Notes: generated by a model not told the origin, from the sequence alone. DNA of 64,000 bases from Cinclus cinclus (GCF_963662255.1 NC_085049.1:59257158-59321157), one strand, 5' to 3'; shown: positions 46,701-56,360, numbered from the stretch's first letter. Numbers and translations: made by a program.

Positions 46701-49700
46701 TCCAACTTTCAAAGTTGGCTGCCTGGCAAAGACAACTTCCCAGGAGTGCTGTAAAAACAGACCCCTCCTTCCCACCATCCTGTGTGATCCACTCTCACTC
46801 CAGTGCCCTCTGGTCAGCGGAAGCAAAGTTGTTCTCGGGGATTTTGCTGCAGTTTTGTCACAGCTGCCAGCTGGACTCAGCTCCCAGGGCTGTCCAGTTG
46901 TGGAGAAAAGAGGCAGGCAGCATGCAGGGGCCCAGTAGCTGTGACAGTGAAGGTCAGGAGGCTTAGCAAGAAATGAAAAATGAAGATACAGTGCTTGCCA
47001 AGCACCTGCCAGGAGTCTTGCACTTCAGCCCACAAATTTGGCCTCACAGCAGCTGCTGCAGGAGTAAACCCAGTGGCCACAGATGGAAGAGTCAGTCAGC
47101 AGGAGGGGCTGCTGTATGGAGCTGACCTCTCATCATATCCCTGCAAACTGTGGGGTTGTAGACCTCATTTTTTTCTGATTTTCACGAGCTGTTTTTATTC
47201 CCCTAGCCAGCACCAGAACCCCCATGAAACCTGATGCCAGAATTATCAGTTTAAGCATGAAGAGGAAACAAATATCCATTAAGGAGTACTTGCACCTAAG
47301 TACTGCTCACTCAGGTGTCTGAGTAACCTAAATCCTCATATAGTCCTCTGAGGCATGTGGCTCCTCCAGAGAACATTTCAGTATCACTGAGAGGAGTTCC
47401 TGAAGCTGGGAGACATGAGTGGCCATGCAAGGTCTGTTGCTTTCTGCAGAGCCTGAAGTGGAGAGCTGTCGTGCCAGAGATTGTATTTATTTGGTTGCCA
47501 TGGTGTCAGCATTATAGTGTCTGGCTTCATAGCAAGGGGTGGTGCCATAGCCCACGGCACTTTTGCCTGGCTTCGTCTGCTAGAGCCTCGTGTGATAAAA
47601 TTTTCATGCTGTTGGTTATCAGCAGCTTGCCAGGTATGTGTCTTGCCTTTACAAATACAGTCATGTAGCATTAACAGCAGCTGCTTTGATTTTTTGCTTG
47701 GACCCTAATCCCCTGGGAGCATATATGCCTGCTGGATTGACCAGCAGTTTGCATGACTCATATGAAGAAATACATGGGGCTTCTTTTGGTTAAGAATTTG
47801 TGGAAAAAGCAGGTCAGATTACCAGAACTACTTGAGAGATATTTTCTTTCTCTCTGATCTCTTGTCCCTTCTGGAGACACTCAGTGTTTAGTTTTGCTGG
47901 GTCAGTAACAAAGCTTCCTGGCTATGCTGAGAGATATGTCACCAGGAGGATAGCATGGGATTGATAAAAGGGAATATGCCGACACTGCCATTTTGTTACC
48001 ACAGACCTATAGGTTTGACAGGTCAATAGTAAGCTATAGTGGAATTTCCTTTGGAGACCAAGTAGAGATTAAAGCTGTTGTTCGAAGGCCACATATCTGA
48101 GAGGGAGGCACCTTAGTGCCTTCCATGGTAGCCCAGATCTCAACTCCACTCATCCCACAGCCAGCCACTTTGATGTGTTCTTGGTGGTCACCAGCACAGG
48201 TCACAGCTAACAGCAAGTGATGAACGAGTCGTGCTGGGGAGCCACCAGAACGGTCATTCTCACAGACAAGTAGGCCAGAATTGCTGTTACTTTTCAAAAG
48301 AGATGCTGGTTCTCTTGGAGCATCCTTTTTCTGGGACATCAGAGAACTGATGGCCTCCTGTAGGCAGCACAGGCAAGATCAGCTCCCCAGTCAGCTTTTC
48401 ACAGTGGCAGAGGACCCTTTATATGTCAGCTCTGGTTCTCTAAAAGACTGGGTCTGGAGGATGCAGAATAGTAGTTGATAGCTGATGTGACATCTCCTGG
48501 GAAATGCTTTGATTCTCTGTTGCCTGTGCTTGCTGTTTTCCCTTCACTGAGGGATGCAGCTAGGCTCCATGCTGCTGCTAATCAATTGCTGGCAGAAACC
48601 TGCTTTTCAGGGACACAGCTTACAGGTCTGGTTATTGTGAGATGCTTGGGGTTAAAGTCAAGGCATGGCAGGTGGGACAGGCTGCTGATGTGGCTGAAAG
48701 TCAGAGAATTGTTTTGCTGGTGCATGACCTTTGTGCTTCCTGGTCAGCTTGATGACCAGGGTGTTCTCCTGTAGTCTCACATGCCCAGGGCCACTGGCAT
48801 TCAGTCAGGTTTGTTTTTTGGTTTGGAAATGAACTGGAGACACCAGCCTCATGTTCTTCCAGTGGTGATGCAGGATGCAAACGGTTTTCCAGAGATTTGT
48901 TCAGAAAACATGAGGAAGCAGTGATATGAAATTGGCTCCTTTTTTTTTTTTTAGCTTCTCCACAATCTGTTAGTCATAATCCCAAACCAGCCTTCTCAGG
49001 TAGGGTGGGGGCAATAAGAGCAATGGCTGGGAAGTTACAAAATATATGCATTGTACCACTGTCCGGAGACTGTGATTTAATTACTTGTGAAACCCAGTGG
49101 AGAGGAATTGTGAGAGATGGAAACCTGCCCAGAAAAGATTTGGAAGGATATCAACAAGAGGACCCAGCTCTGACTCCATTATGTCAAATGTTAGATGTGA
49201 CACGAGGTTCTTGGTCCAAAAGCAGGAGTTTTGGGTTCTGCATTGTGATATGGTCCAGCGTCCTCCCAAGGGGGCTCTCTCAGCTGTGTGACCAAGTGCT
49301 CTCCACAGGGAGACTGGGACATGGATTGCCCTCCCTGAAGGGAAGTGGGGATTGAGCTCTGGGGCAGATCTCACAGAGTTTGTCTGTACATAGAGATACA
49401 CTACAGGGGTTTTACAGCCAGGCCTGGTCAGTGCTGGAAGCTGCCAGGCTGTCTGTGCTTTTGGCCAGATGTCAAAGCCCAGGAAATCATGCTGAAGCAA
49501 GCAGTGGTCTTGCTCCTGTCTGGTATCTCATCAGGCCACCAGTTAACACTGGCAAAGGAGAGCTGATTTAATCTGGCTTGTTGCTGGCACACAGGCGTGT
49601 GGGGAGCTGCCAGCATCTCTGTGCAGTTTTGGGGGGTGCATTTTGCCTCATTTTGCCTGAGGCTGTGGTTCTTTTCCCCAGGCTTCTCCCCGGACTCCCA

Positions 49701-52700
49701 CATCAAGCACCTTTGACCTCCAGATGAAATTTGTGTGTGGCCAGTGCTGGAGGAACGGGCAGCTGGTGGAGCCAGATAAAGACCTCAAGTACTGTAGTGC
49801 CAAAGCCCCCCACTGGTGAGCAATTCAACCTCCTCTTTCTTCTACCCCTCTTCACCCTCTTCAAAGGCAGGAATTTTTCATCCTACCTTCTCCAGGGCTT
49901 CATTTGGCATCTTTGGAAGAGGCTGTAAGGTTTCCCAGCAGCCTCTTGCTGCTTGGGGTGTTTGTCACTATAGCAAGCATTGCAGATAGCTGTTTTCCAG
50001 CTTCCTTCTCTCTTTACTGGGTGTATTTGCTGCCAGCATCGTGCAGACTGTTACTCCTGGCACAGGCAGCTCCCACAATTACCTTTTCTCCCATAATTTC
50101 TTCTTACCAAGGGCACTAACAGAGTTCTCCTCTCCACGTGTTTATACTGTTAGCTGTTTGCAAGTGTCTGTCAAGTCACAATTAACAATGATTCAAGATA
50201 CTCTGTCCCTTTTAAATTAGTTTCACTTGGCTCTTTCATTGCTTTGGTTGCTCCTCTGTGATACATGTCATATCTGTTTGCATCTCTTGACTCCTTTGGG
50301 CCCATGAGAATGTTTGGTGTGATAGAAGCATTGAATCATAGAACAGTTTGGATGGGGAGAGACCTTTAAAGGTCATCTAATCCAGCCATCCTACAATGAG
50401 CAGGCATATCTTCAAGTAGATCAGGTTGCTCAGCCTGACTTGAATGTTTCCAGGGATGGGGCATCCACCACCTCTCTGGGTTGTTGCCAGTGTTTCAACA
50501 TCCTCATCATAAAAGATTCCTTCCTTATATCTTGTCTGAATCCACCCTCTTTTAGTTTCAAGACACTACCCCTTGTCGCAACACTACAGGCCTTACTAAA
50601 AAAATTTGCCCCCATCTGTCTTATAAACCCCCCAGAAGAGAATTACTGGCTGGGAAGTCACTGGTCATGGAAACTGTGGCCTGTCTCACGCAGGCAGCCT
50701 GCTGGGATAGAATGGAAGGGTTTATAGAACTTCTCTTTCCATAACACAAGCCACAAAGGCACAGTCCATCTTCCTGTTGTAAATGTAAAACTTTTGTTGA
50801 AGAAGAGACAGAAGCAGCAGTTTCTGGAGGGAGTAAGGTGGTGAGGATTGCTTCCTGGGATGGGAAAAATAACACCTCTTTGTGCAGCTGCTGAACAGAG
50901 CTGAGGTTTTTGCTCACGGTATCTCCTGGTGATCCCTTGCTGGAGCTGCAGGAGAATAAATACTTCCTGGCACTGTTCATAAGGCAGTACCTGTAATGAC
51001 TTGCATTTCTGTTGCACCTTTCAAGCAGAAAATATTCCCAAGTGTTTTTCATGTATCTGATTGCACAAGATTTGGCTGTGTCAAAGGGTAGAATGCAGCT
51101 GTTTAATAATCCGTGGTGATGCCATGTGAGATTTGGGGGAGATTTTTGTGGCTTTATGAAAAGAGGTATCCCAGGAAATAGGCAATATATGTACAGGGAG
51201 AAGTCCTCCTAAAACAGCCTTCTTGTGGCTTCTCCATCACAGATGTGCATGTGTAGGAACAGCCAGATAGTGCAGGGACAAGCTGGACAGGAGGATCTGC
51301 TTATCTGTCAATATTTAAGGGTCTCTAAGGTAAAGAACCCTTGTTCTGCTCTTCCTTATGCCTCTCTTGATCTATTCTCTCTTCAGTTGGACGAAGGAGC
51401 GCCGTGTCCTGCTGGTGATGTCCAAAGCTAAGAAGAAGTGGGTGTCAGTCCGACCACTGCCTTCCATCCGTAACTTCCCACAGCAATATGATGTAAGCCC
51501 CATGCCTGGCACAGCCAGGTGCCCCATGCCTTTCCCTTCCACCATGGTGCAATGCTTTGAGAGCTGCTCCCTTGAAGACCTGTCAGGGAGGCAAGCACAT
51601 GATGGCTGAGATGGGAGGTAAGGAGAGACTGATGGCAGCAAAACATCCAGCAAAAAGATGAAGCAGAAGAAGGAGCAGCACTCATTTAAACCACCATATG
51701 CACAAATGCGAGTTTCCAGTGTTGTGCTAATGTGTAACAAGAACTGTTTATGCATCTTTGGCTGGCAAAGGGTTTGAGAATGAAATTTAAAACTCCCCTT
51801 AGGTCAGGGTTTCTCAATGTGGGTGAGAGGCAAGATGCTTAGGAGAAGCCTATCCCTGCCTTTGCTGTGACTGTGCCGCTGTAGATTATGAAACTTGCTC
51901 ACAATGGGTTTTGAAAGCAAAACCAAGAACTCAGCTATAAAGCCACGTGCTGTGAGGAAAATTACAGGTATCCAGCCTCCAAACCCAGCCCCACATGTGA
52001 TGATAGAGAGTTTCTCTCTCCCTCTCCTTTCCTTTTTCCCTGAAAGGAGAAAACTCCTTCCCCCTACCCTATGGTAGGTCCTCCTTTTGTGCCAGGGCAG
52101 GGGAGAAGAGATGATCAGTAAATATGATGTTTAGAAAGCTTCTTATTTTCTCTGACAATGATGCTCTTGGTAGCTGTGTGTGCAGTCCATAAGGCTGCTC
52201 TTCACCCACTCAGAGATGGCTGGAGAATGAGTCATTTTTGGGGACCAGCAGCTTGATCAGCAGGAGACATTATTGGGTCAATCCAGGATGCTCCCTGCTG
52301 TTTCCATGTACCTGCACCTGGTCACCTGTGGACATGGCAGCAGGTGCTGAACTGCCTGCGTTTTTATGTCATCAGAGACTGAGGAAAAGGATCATAATAA
52401 ATAATCATGTAGTGTCCTGTTTGCAGCCTCTCATGTGCAATTTAATGCCCCAGCTAGTTATCAAGCCCACTTTCCCCTCTATCAAGGACTGATTGTGCAG
52501 ATGCTAAATTTTTGTCTCTGTCTTTTAACAGTTGTGTATCCATGCACAGAATGGCAGGAAATGCCAATATGTGGGCAACTGCTCCTTTGCCCACAGCCCT
52601 GAGGAGAGAGACATGTGGACCTTCATGAAGGAAAATAAAAGTGAGTGTGGAAAATGTGGGCCAAAGACTTTGGGGAGAGGGAAGAGGACATTTGAGCATC

Positions 52701-55700
52701 TGGAGGGTCTGTTAAGACATATTCTTGACAACAGAGGTGGAGTTAGACAAGGCTGCTGCCATAAGTTTAGGTGGGATTATGGGTCAAGTCTGTCTACAGC
52801 TGCTCTTTTCTTAAATGTGCATGTATCTCTGGAGTCCCTTGCTGTGGGACTAGTGCACAATAGTTTTATGTCTTACATTGCTTCACTGCTGCCCTTTCTT
52901 TCTGCATCACTTTTGAATCCACCCTCTACTGTCCCTCCAGTTGCCTGTAATGTCCCAGGCCTGGCTCTGTATGGAGCTGTGCCAAACCACCAGTCCTGGC
53001 CTGTAGCTGCTCCTGTATCTTTCTTGTCTGTCTTCTATCTGCCTTGGCTATCCTACCTATTTCTGCTCATATCCCGTGGTCCTGGGCTGTGGCACTCCCT
53101 GCTCATGGCATTGTATTCAAAGGGGTGGAGTTGAGATCCTGAATGAGAACATCGATGGGTAGTGCCTTAGTGGAGGAGCTTGTCTGTAATTCTGAAGGCT
53201 TATCTTTGGGTGATAGTTGGGGGGTTACCCATATCCTGAACAGCCAGCTCTGTGGCAGGAATCCTTGTTTATTCAAATCAACAGGAAGCTGGGAAAAAAG
53301 GGCCAATTGTCCAGGTACTCACCAACCTCTGTTGGAGCTGCTGGAAGGCCTGAAGGATTTCAGGCCTGCCCTGAGTTTTTTTTGTTCATATGGTTCTGTG
53401 AAGGGTCCTTCTCTTTGCTGAGTCAAACTGTTACTTGCTGCAGTTCAAAGCATTTCATTGCTGGGGCCTTTAAAGCACATCAGACCAGTCTGGGTCTGTT
53501 AGCTAAGCAGAAAGGTGAATCTCTAAACAGAAGACAGAGTTGTCTCAGTTTGGGGGAATTTGCATCCATTATCCCCAGTTGCCTCAAGTTCCTCAATTAC
53601 TCATTTAGCAAGGAGTAAATCACTAATGTATCACACTTACAGCATCATTTTGATGTCTGCAAACATTTATGTTTCCAGAGCCTCTCTCAGAAGCTGATCT
53701 TGCAAAGGCAGATGTCTAGTTAAAGCTCCCACCTCAGATTTCCCTTCCCAAAAGTATGCTGAGTGGCTTTTAAATCAAAAGCCATGAGAGACATTGACTG
53801 CAGTTCTCTGGGCAGGCTTTGAACTTGGAGCAAATTATCATTAGGTCTTCCTCCCCTCTGCAGTGCTTCCTGTGGCCAGTTTGCTTAGGAGCTCTCCTCC
53901 CTCTCTAGTGCTGAGGGTGAAGCTTGGGCTTACAGGGAAGAGATGGATCTGAAACCAGCCCTGCCTTAGCTTCCTGGCTGGATGACATGTCTTCTGAGGT
54001 CAAGCAGAATCAGGCCTGTTGGAGAATCATCTTGTGGGGTGAATTCCAAAGAGATCTTGCAGCACTTTGCCACGTTTCTGAAAAGTTTGTGTGGCTGTTG
54101 TCACAATTGCCTCTTGACTGATAAAAGACACCCTCCCGTGTCAGGTGGTGTGGTGTGAATTTTGCCCCTCTCCCCAGGGATTCTCATCTGAGGAGTTGAC
54201 ATGGAGCTCAGGCCTTCAGTCTGGTGCTGCTGCACAGGCAAGGAGAGGAAGGGCTGCCCCCAGCATTTGTCCTTTTCTCATAGTTTGTGCACAGGGTGGA
54301 AGGTTGTCTGAGTGGTTTCATGTGTCACCTTTGTGCAGTACTAGATATGCAGCAGACCTATGACATGTGGCTAAAGAAGCACAATCCTGGGAAGCCTGGA
54401 GAGGGAACACCACTCACCTCGCGAGAAGGGGAGAAACAGATCCAGATGCCCACTGACTATGCAGACATCATGGTAATAAGCTGATCTCTTGTCCTTCATT
54501 CTTCCTCCTCAGTGCTGCCAGCCTGCCTCTCTCCTGTGCTCCAGGTGTGGCTAGCAGAGACTACTAGTGGAACAGAGCCAGTATTAACATGGGTTAAATG
54601 GACAGTTTGGAGCAGCACAGCAGGGGCAGCACAGCTCAAGTAGGAAGAGACAGACCTGGGGTCAGCAAGTCTCTGCAATCACTTTTTTGTTAATCCTCAA
54701 GTCATTCTGAGTCTACCTTAGGTTCCCTTTTGCGTGGGCTCAGCCTCTCTCCAGGGTTCCTGCCTGCTCCTGGCAACATCATTGCAGGCCTGTCAGAAGA
54801 GGGAGAAGCTAGGAGAAGAGCTGGCACAGAAGCCTTAGAAAACTAGAGGCAGATGTGTCTCCTTATGCCAAGGGTGATACTGGTGTAAGGGTCTGTACTG
54901 CTGAAGAGTCCTGCATTGCCTGTGAACCTGGGGCCCTTGCAGTGAGACCCCACTGGGGCCCTCAGCAGGGGCAGGGGGACCATGTCAATGAACTGAGCTG
55001 CCCTGTCCCCTAAGCCTGTTTGAGACATAGATAAACTCTGACAGAGTTTCTCCTCTATTCCCCTTTAATGTCAGCACAATTCCCTAAAGATGATATGGCA
55101 AGAAGTGTGGGTAGTCATAGACTGAGTGGAGCTTCCAGGATGCTCTGGAAGGAGATGGGGGGAGGCAGTGTCAGCACAGAGAAGGGCAGTGGTAGTGAAT
55201 GTTACTGCACTGACCGGCCCTTTTCCCTGTCTGCACCGGTTAGATGGGCTACCACTGCTGGCTCTGTGGGAAAAACAGCAACAGCAAGAAGCAATGGCAG
55301 CAGCACATCCAGTCGGAGAAGCACAAGGAGAAGGTCTTCACCTCAGACAGTGACTCCAGCTGCTGGAGCTACCGCTTCCCCATGGGCGAATTCCGGCTCT
55401 GCGAGAGGTACCATGGTCTCACCTCCCTCCTGTGCTGCTGCTGCAGGGCCGGGGTAACAGGCCCAGGGCCTCTGTCATCCCTCCTCATCCTCTCACAGAG
55501 TTGTCAGAGACTTCTGCATGGAGGAGGAGTGGGATGAGATGACAGGTTTGGGTGATAGTGAGGCTGCTGTTGGATCACAGAGGTGCTCAGCCACAATACT
55601 GAGGGGTAAAAACACATTCCTGAGCATGCGTCTTTAGAAAAGGGGAGCTTCCTTTCTGCAATTGTGCCCTTCATAGCCAGGATGCTCTCAGCTCTCAGGC

Positions 55701-56360
55701 TGCTGAGCAGTCTCCTTGGCTCAGTGCTCGGGGGAGTTCCAGGGGCCTTATTAAATGGTTTGAATGTCTCATGCCCTCTGAATCAGCACCTTAAGGTGCC
55801 TTCAGAAAGCTTGTGATGGTTAAAAGTGCCACTTTGGTTAGCAAGAAGGTTCTTGTCTTTCATGCTGGTTACCTGGTATTTCCTCTCTTGTGCATTGATT
55901 TTTTCTCGTTCCTGCTGGTCCAGTTCCAGCTCACATTTTTTTGTGCTCTTGACTAAATCCCATTGTAGCCACTGCTCTTTTTACTGCTCTGTTTTTTCCC
56001 AGCCTTGATGTGTTTCCCACCTGCACACGGGTTTGTGGGAGAATCAGCTCACCCTTAAAAAGGAGAGATCACAGCATGTTTCAGTGGGTCCTGATCAATA
56101 TCCCAGACAGGGTGCTCAAAGCCCTGTACTGGGGGTGTCCTCCTGACTGCACTCTTTGTGCTGGCAGGTTCCAGAAGAACAAGGCCTGTCCTGATGGAGA
56201 GGAGTGTCGCTATGCCCATGGGCAGGATGAGCTGACGGAGTGGCTAGACCGGAGAGAAGTGCTGAAACAGAAACTGGCCAAAGCTCGCAAGGACATGCTG
56301 CTCTGCCCCAGGGATGACGACTTCGGGAAATACAACTTCCTATTGCGGGATGACGTATAG
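19655..56360 (+). CDS. ZC3H7B: ZC3H7B (RoXaN), TPR and CCCH zinc-finger RNA-binding protein, complete coding region in 22 exons
   Basis: All 22 exons splice with GT-AG ends and consistent phases into about 1012 residues. Order: TPR repeats (about 36-150); a Ser/Pro-rich linker with a perfect paxillin-type LDxLLxxL motif (281-288); a Leu-Asp-Ser-rich stretch (373-411); CCCH finger 1 (C540, C549, C555, H560); a conserved Cys/His region with CCCH finger 2 (C672, C680, C686, H690); a CxxC-containing segment (C752, C755); CCCH finger 3 (C815, C824, C830, H834); a C2H2 finger (C899, C902, H915, H921); and CCCH finger 4 (C947, C956, C962, H966). Known role of the family: a cytoplasmic RNA-binding protein that has been linked to microRNA precursor binding, and that was named RoXaN after its binding to rotavirus NSP3. 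The protein ends with FLLRDDV, shorter at the C-terminus than the mammalian form as I recall it. Confidence 0.96.
21611..21644 (+). CDS. ZC3H7B: ZC3H7B coding exon 2 (residues 18-29)
   Basis: This 34-nt exon completes the split Gln codon and encodes STLPLSQEDYE. The acceptor is TTCTTCAG and the donor is TGAG|GTAATG. It ends in phase 0. Confidence 0.92.
22028..22225 (+). CDS. ZC3H7B: ZC3H7B coding exon 3 (residues 30-95, TPR region)
   Basis: The exon starts AFLQKLVRNLFAEGNDLFRE and ends LHVNRAACYFAM. It carries the first TPR helix pair (LFAEGNDLFREKDFKLSLVQY) and the start of the second. The acceptor is TGCCCAG and the donor is ATG|GTGAGT. It has 198 nt and is phase 0 on both sides. Confidence 0.96.
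23069..23227 (+). CDS. ZC3H7B: ZC3H7B coding exon 4 (residues 96-148, TPR region)
   Basis: The exon encodes GLYEKALEDSEKALSLDEEN, then IRALFRKARSLNELGRHKEAYE and ends LSLPH. These are canonical TPR signatures (YEKAL, A..LNELGRHKEA). The acceptor is CCATGCAG and the donor is CACAT|GTAAGT. It has 159 nt, phase 0. Confidence 0.96.
25847..25927 (+). CDS. ZC3H7B: ZC3H7B coding exon 5 (residues 149-175)
   Basis: This 81-nt phase-0 exon encodes DESVTQLGQELAQKLGLRVR and then KAYKRPQ, the end of the TPR region. The acceptor is GTCCCCAG and the donor is CTCAG|GTATGA. Confidence 0.95.
27387..27446 (+). CDS. ZC3H7B: ZC3H7B coding exon 6 (residues 176-195), tandem acceptor
   Basis: The exon encodes QELETFSLLSNGTSISSSNQ. 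The acceptor reads TTGCAGCAG|G, a NAGNAG tandem, so the exon may begin at 27387 or 27390 and include or skip one Gln. Human ZC3H7B as I recall it reads RPQELETF, with a single Gln, which would fit the 27390 acceptor. The donor is CCAG|GTAAGT. Confidence 0.92.
28840..28882 (+). CDS. ZC3H7B: ZC3H7B coding exon 7
   Basis: This 43-nt exon encodes TASNGLGSIDDIET and one base of the next codon. SNGLGSIDDIET is nearly identical to the mammalian protein. The acceptor is CTTTGCAG and the donor is ACAG|GTAAAG. Confidence 0.93.
32910..33169 (+). CDS. ZC3H7B: ZC3H7B coding exon 8 (Ser/Pro linker with LD motif)
   Basis: This 260-nt exon encodes a Pro-, Ser- and Leu-rich linker that is poorly conserved with mammals until its acidic end, then EELDSLLDSLAEGSPYPL. 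LDSLLDSL at 33122-33145 fits the paxillin LDxLLxxL consensus; the LD region of RoXaN is known to mediate a partner interaction. The acceptor is TCATCACAG and the donor is CTCTA|GTAAGA. It ends in phase 0. Confidence 0.92.
33170..34545. other. ZC3H7B intron 8, hosting the LTR
   Basis: The first 700 bases are unremarkable. The 3' half is occupied by a solo LTR (listed separately) that ends about 65 bases before the chosen acceptor. The remaining acceptor-proximal DNA has a branch-like TACTGAT (34506-34512) and the pyrimidine tract ATCCTCTTTCCTGCTCCCC. Confidence 0.7.
33896..34480 (-). mobile_element. Solo ERVL-like LTR (avian), antisense in ZC3H7B intron 8
   Basis: The plus strand reads TGTTGACATGGTTTGACCCC, then AGCAACTAAG, CTTAAGATAAGAACAGTTTA, GGTATGGAATATCCCCGTGG, CAATAACCAAAACATCAGTG, TTATCAACATTGTTCTCATG and AAAATTAACTCTGTGCTGGC. 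This is the complement of a widespread avian LTR that I recognise. On the minus (sense) strand it has a TATA box, GATATAAA (34217-34210), and a polyadenylation-like ATTAAA (34033-34028). TCTCT flanks both sides (33892-33896 and 34481-34485), a likely 5-bp target duplication that overlaps the terminal T. No internal viral genes are present. Confidence 0.88.
34546..34897 (+). CDS. ZC3H7B: ZC3H7B coding exon 9 (Pro- and Leu-Asp-rich linker)
   Basis: The exon encodes SLVQGTIPTNLPTEMPQLIP, then VFPGGTPLLPPVV and the LDSLDSLDLLPYTDTRLDAL and GSLDTLDSF stretches. I chose the acceptor CCCTGAAG (AG at 34544-34545) because a long pyrimidine tract precedes it and SLVQG aligns with the mammalian SLVQG. 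Two other in-phase AGs at 34491 and 34518 would add 18 or 9 residues. The donor is TTG|GTAGGT. The exon ends one base into a codon. Confidence 0.85.
35855..35913 (+). CDS. ZC3H7B: ZC3H7B coding exon 10
   Basis: This 59-nt exon completes a Glu codon and encodes ETSSQELRHQPGSQKPASV. It is homologous to the mammalian EETNSQ..GAQKPA segment. The acceptor is TTGCCTAG and the donor is GTG|GTGAGT. It ends in phase 0. Confidence 0.9.
35966..35990. repeat. Short (GGT/GTA) trinucleotide repeat
   Basis: A run of about eight imperfect GTA and GTG units in intron 10. It is only 25 bases long. Confidence 0.75.
36805..36967 (+). CDS. ZC3H7B: ZC3H7B coding exon 11
   Basis: The exon encodes VSLGGGSHPAVPKATEHLLS and then PNTALLVKNPLASTHVFKQA and CHICYPKT. 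The second half is highly conserved and includes a CxxCY pair that may bind zinc. The acceptor is TCACTCAG and the donor is ACAG|GTGATG. It ends one base into a codon. Confidence 0.94.
36968..38062. other. ZC3H7B introns 11 and 12
   Basis: The introns are 36968-37052 (only 85 bases, the shortest in the gene) and 37215-38062. No repeats or genes are recognised. Confidence 0.65.
37053..37214 (+). CDS. ZC3H7B: ZC3H7B coding exon 12
   Basis: The exon encodes PKAGDYTYREGLEHKCKRDI, then LLGRLKNSEDKTWKRIRPRP and TKTNFVGSYYLCK. Its last Cys (residue 540) is the first ligand of CCCH finger 1. The acceptor is CTCTGGCAG and the donor is AAAG|GTGATC. Confidence 0.96.
38063..38268 (+). CDS. ZC3H7B: ZC3H7B coding exon 13 (CCCH finger 1)
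   Basis: The exon encodes DMLNKQDCKYGDNCTFAYHQ, then EEIDVWTEERKGTLNRDLLF and ends IFTFLCE. It completes finger 1 with spacing CX8-CX5-CX4-H (residues 540-560), one residue longer before the His than the usual X3. The acceptor is CTTTGTAG and the donor is GTGAG|GTACAG. Confidence 0.96.
38490..38512. repeat. (GAT)n trinucleotide repeat
   Basis: Seven to eight TGA/GAT units in intron 13, just upstream of the CR1 fragment. Confidence 0.8.
38545..39095 (+). mobile_element. CR1 LINE ORF2 endonuclease-region fragment
   Basis: The plus strand translates in broken frames to CR1 endonuclease-like peptides: VGVCYRPPNQGEEADKIFCRQ, then LVGDLNLPGVC (compare the family's GDFNLPDICW motif), TAEEIVQEIPGVCGR and SWAHQSCNGRVFSS. 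It has stops and frameshifts, so it is a dead, internal fragment without the 3' tail. Ends are approximate. Confidence 0.82.
39726..39826 (+). CDS. ZC3H7B: ZC3H7B coding exon 14
   Basis: The exon encodes ICFDSKPRIISKGTKDTPSV, then CSNLSAKHIFHDN and two bases of a Lys codon. Conserved Cys and His residues (the IC following the previous exon's CE, then VCSN, KH, FH) suggest an extra metal-binding unit before finger 2. The acceptor is TCTTCTCAG and the donor is ACAA|GTGAGT. Confidence 0.95.
40510..40691 (+). CDS. ZC3H7B: ZC3H7B coding exon 15 (CCCH finger 2)
   Basis: The exon encodes CLVHIVRSTSLKYSKIRQFQ, then EHFQFDVCRHEVRYGCLRED and SCHFAHSFIELKVWLLQQYS. Finger 2 has spacing CX7-CX5-CX3-H (C672, C680, C686, H690). 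The residues are practically identical to mammals. The acceptor is TTTCTGCAG and the donor is TCAG|GTGAGT. Confidence 0.97.
44266..44351 (+). CDS. ZC3H7B: ZC3H7B coding exon 16
   Basis: The exon encodes MTHEDIVQESKKYWQQMEAH, then ASKPANSM. The first part is conserved and the tail is variable. The acceptor is TTCCCAG and the donor is ATG|GTAAGT. It ends in phase 0. Confidence 0.95.
49682..49815 (+). CDS. ZC3H7B: ZC3H7B coding exon 17
   Basis: The exon encodes ASPRTPTSSTFDLQMKFVCG, then QCWRNGQLVEPDKDLKYCSA and KAPH plus two bases of Cys. A CGQC pair (752-755) and the YCSAKAPHC pair look like a four-Cys metal site. The acceptor is TCCCCAG and the donor is ACTG|GTGAGC. Confidence 0.95.
50334..50640 (-). 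mobile_element. CR1 LINE 3' fragment, antisense in intron 17
   Basis: The plus strand begins AATCATAGAACAGTTTGGAT (complement of the CR1 3' terminus), then AGACCTTTAAAGGTCATCTA, GGATGGGGCATCCACCACCT, CTCATCATAAAAGATTCCTT and CACTACAGGCCTTACTAAAA, matching a CR1 3' end. It is 5'-truncated near 50640. Confidence 0.9.
51387..51492 (+). CDS. ZC3H7B: ZC3H7B coding exon 18
   Basis: The exon completes the Cys codon and encodes WTKERRVLLVMSKAKKKWVS, then VRPLPSIRNFPQQYD. The acceptor is CTCTTCAG and the donor is TATGAT|GTAAGC. It ends in phase 0. Confidence 0.96.
52532..52640 (+). CDS. ZC3H7B: ZC3H7B coding exon 19 (CCCH finger 3)
   Basis: The exon encodes LCIHAQNGRKCQYVGNCSFA, then HSPEERDMWTFMKENK. 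Finger 3 has the classic CX8-CX5-CX3-H spacing (C815, C824, C830, H834). The acceptor is TTTTAACAG and the donor is AAAA|GTGAGT. Confidence 0.97.
54339..54472 (+). CDS. ZC3H7B: ZC3H7B coding exon 20
   Basis: The exon encodes LDMQQTYDMWLKKHNPGKPG, then EGTPLTSREGEKQIQMPTDY and ADIM. The acceptor is TTGTGCAG and the donor is ATCATG|GTAATA. It ends in phase 0. Confidence 0.96.
55244..55407 (+). CDS. ZC3H7B: ZC3H7B coding exon 21 (C2H2 finger)
   Basis: The exon encodes MGYHCWLCGKNSNSKKQWQQ, then HIQSEKHKEKVFTSDSDSSC and WSYRFPMGEFRLCE. A C2H2 finger with CX2-CX12-HX5-H spacing is of the double-stranded-RNA or U1C/matrin kind. The last Cys (947) opens CCCH finger 4. The acceptor is ACCGGTTAG and the donor is GAGAG|GTACCA. 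Confidence 0.97.
56168..56360 (+). CDS. ZC3H7B: ZC3H7B coding exon 22 (CCCH finger 4, stop codon)
   Basis: The exon encodes FQKNKACPDGEECRYAHGQD, then ELTEWLDRREVLKQKLAKAR, KDMLLCPRDDDFGKYNFLLR and DDV, with TAG at 56358-56360. Finger 4 has CX8-CX5-CX3-H spacing (C947 to H966). A basic, probably helical segment follows. The acceptor is GCTGGCAG. Confidence 0.97.

Larger units (their letters stand above)
38269..49681. other. ZC3H7B introns 13-16
   Basis: The introns are 38269-39725 (with the CR1 fragment), 39827-40509, 40692-44265 and 44352-49681. Introns 15 and 16 are the largest in the second half of the gene. I see no further gene or recognisable element in them apart from T-runs (for example 48942-48953). 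Confidence 0.6.
49816..56167. other. ZC3H7B introns 17-21
   Basis: The introns are 49816-51386 (with an antisense CR1 tail), 51493-52531, 52641-54338, 54473-55243 and 55408-56167. No other gene or element is recognised. Confidence 0.6.
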
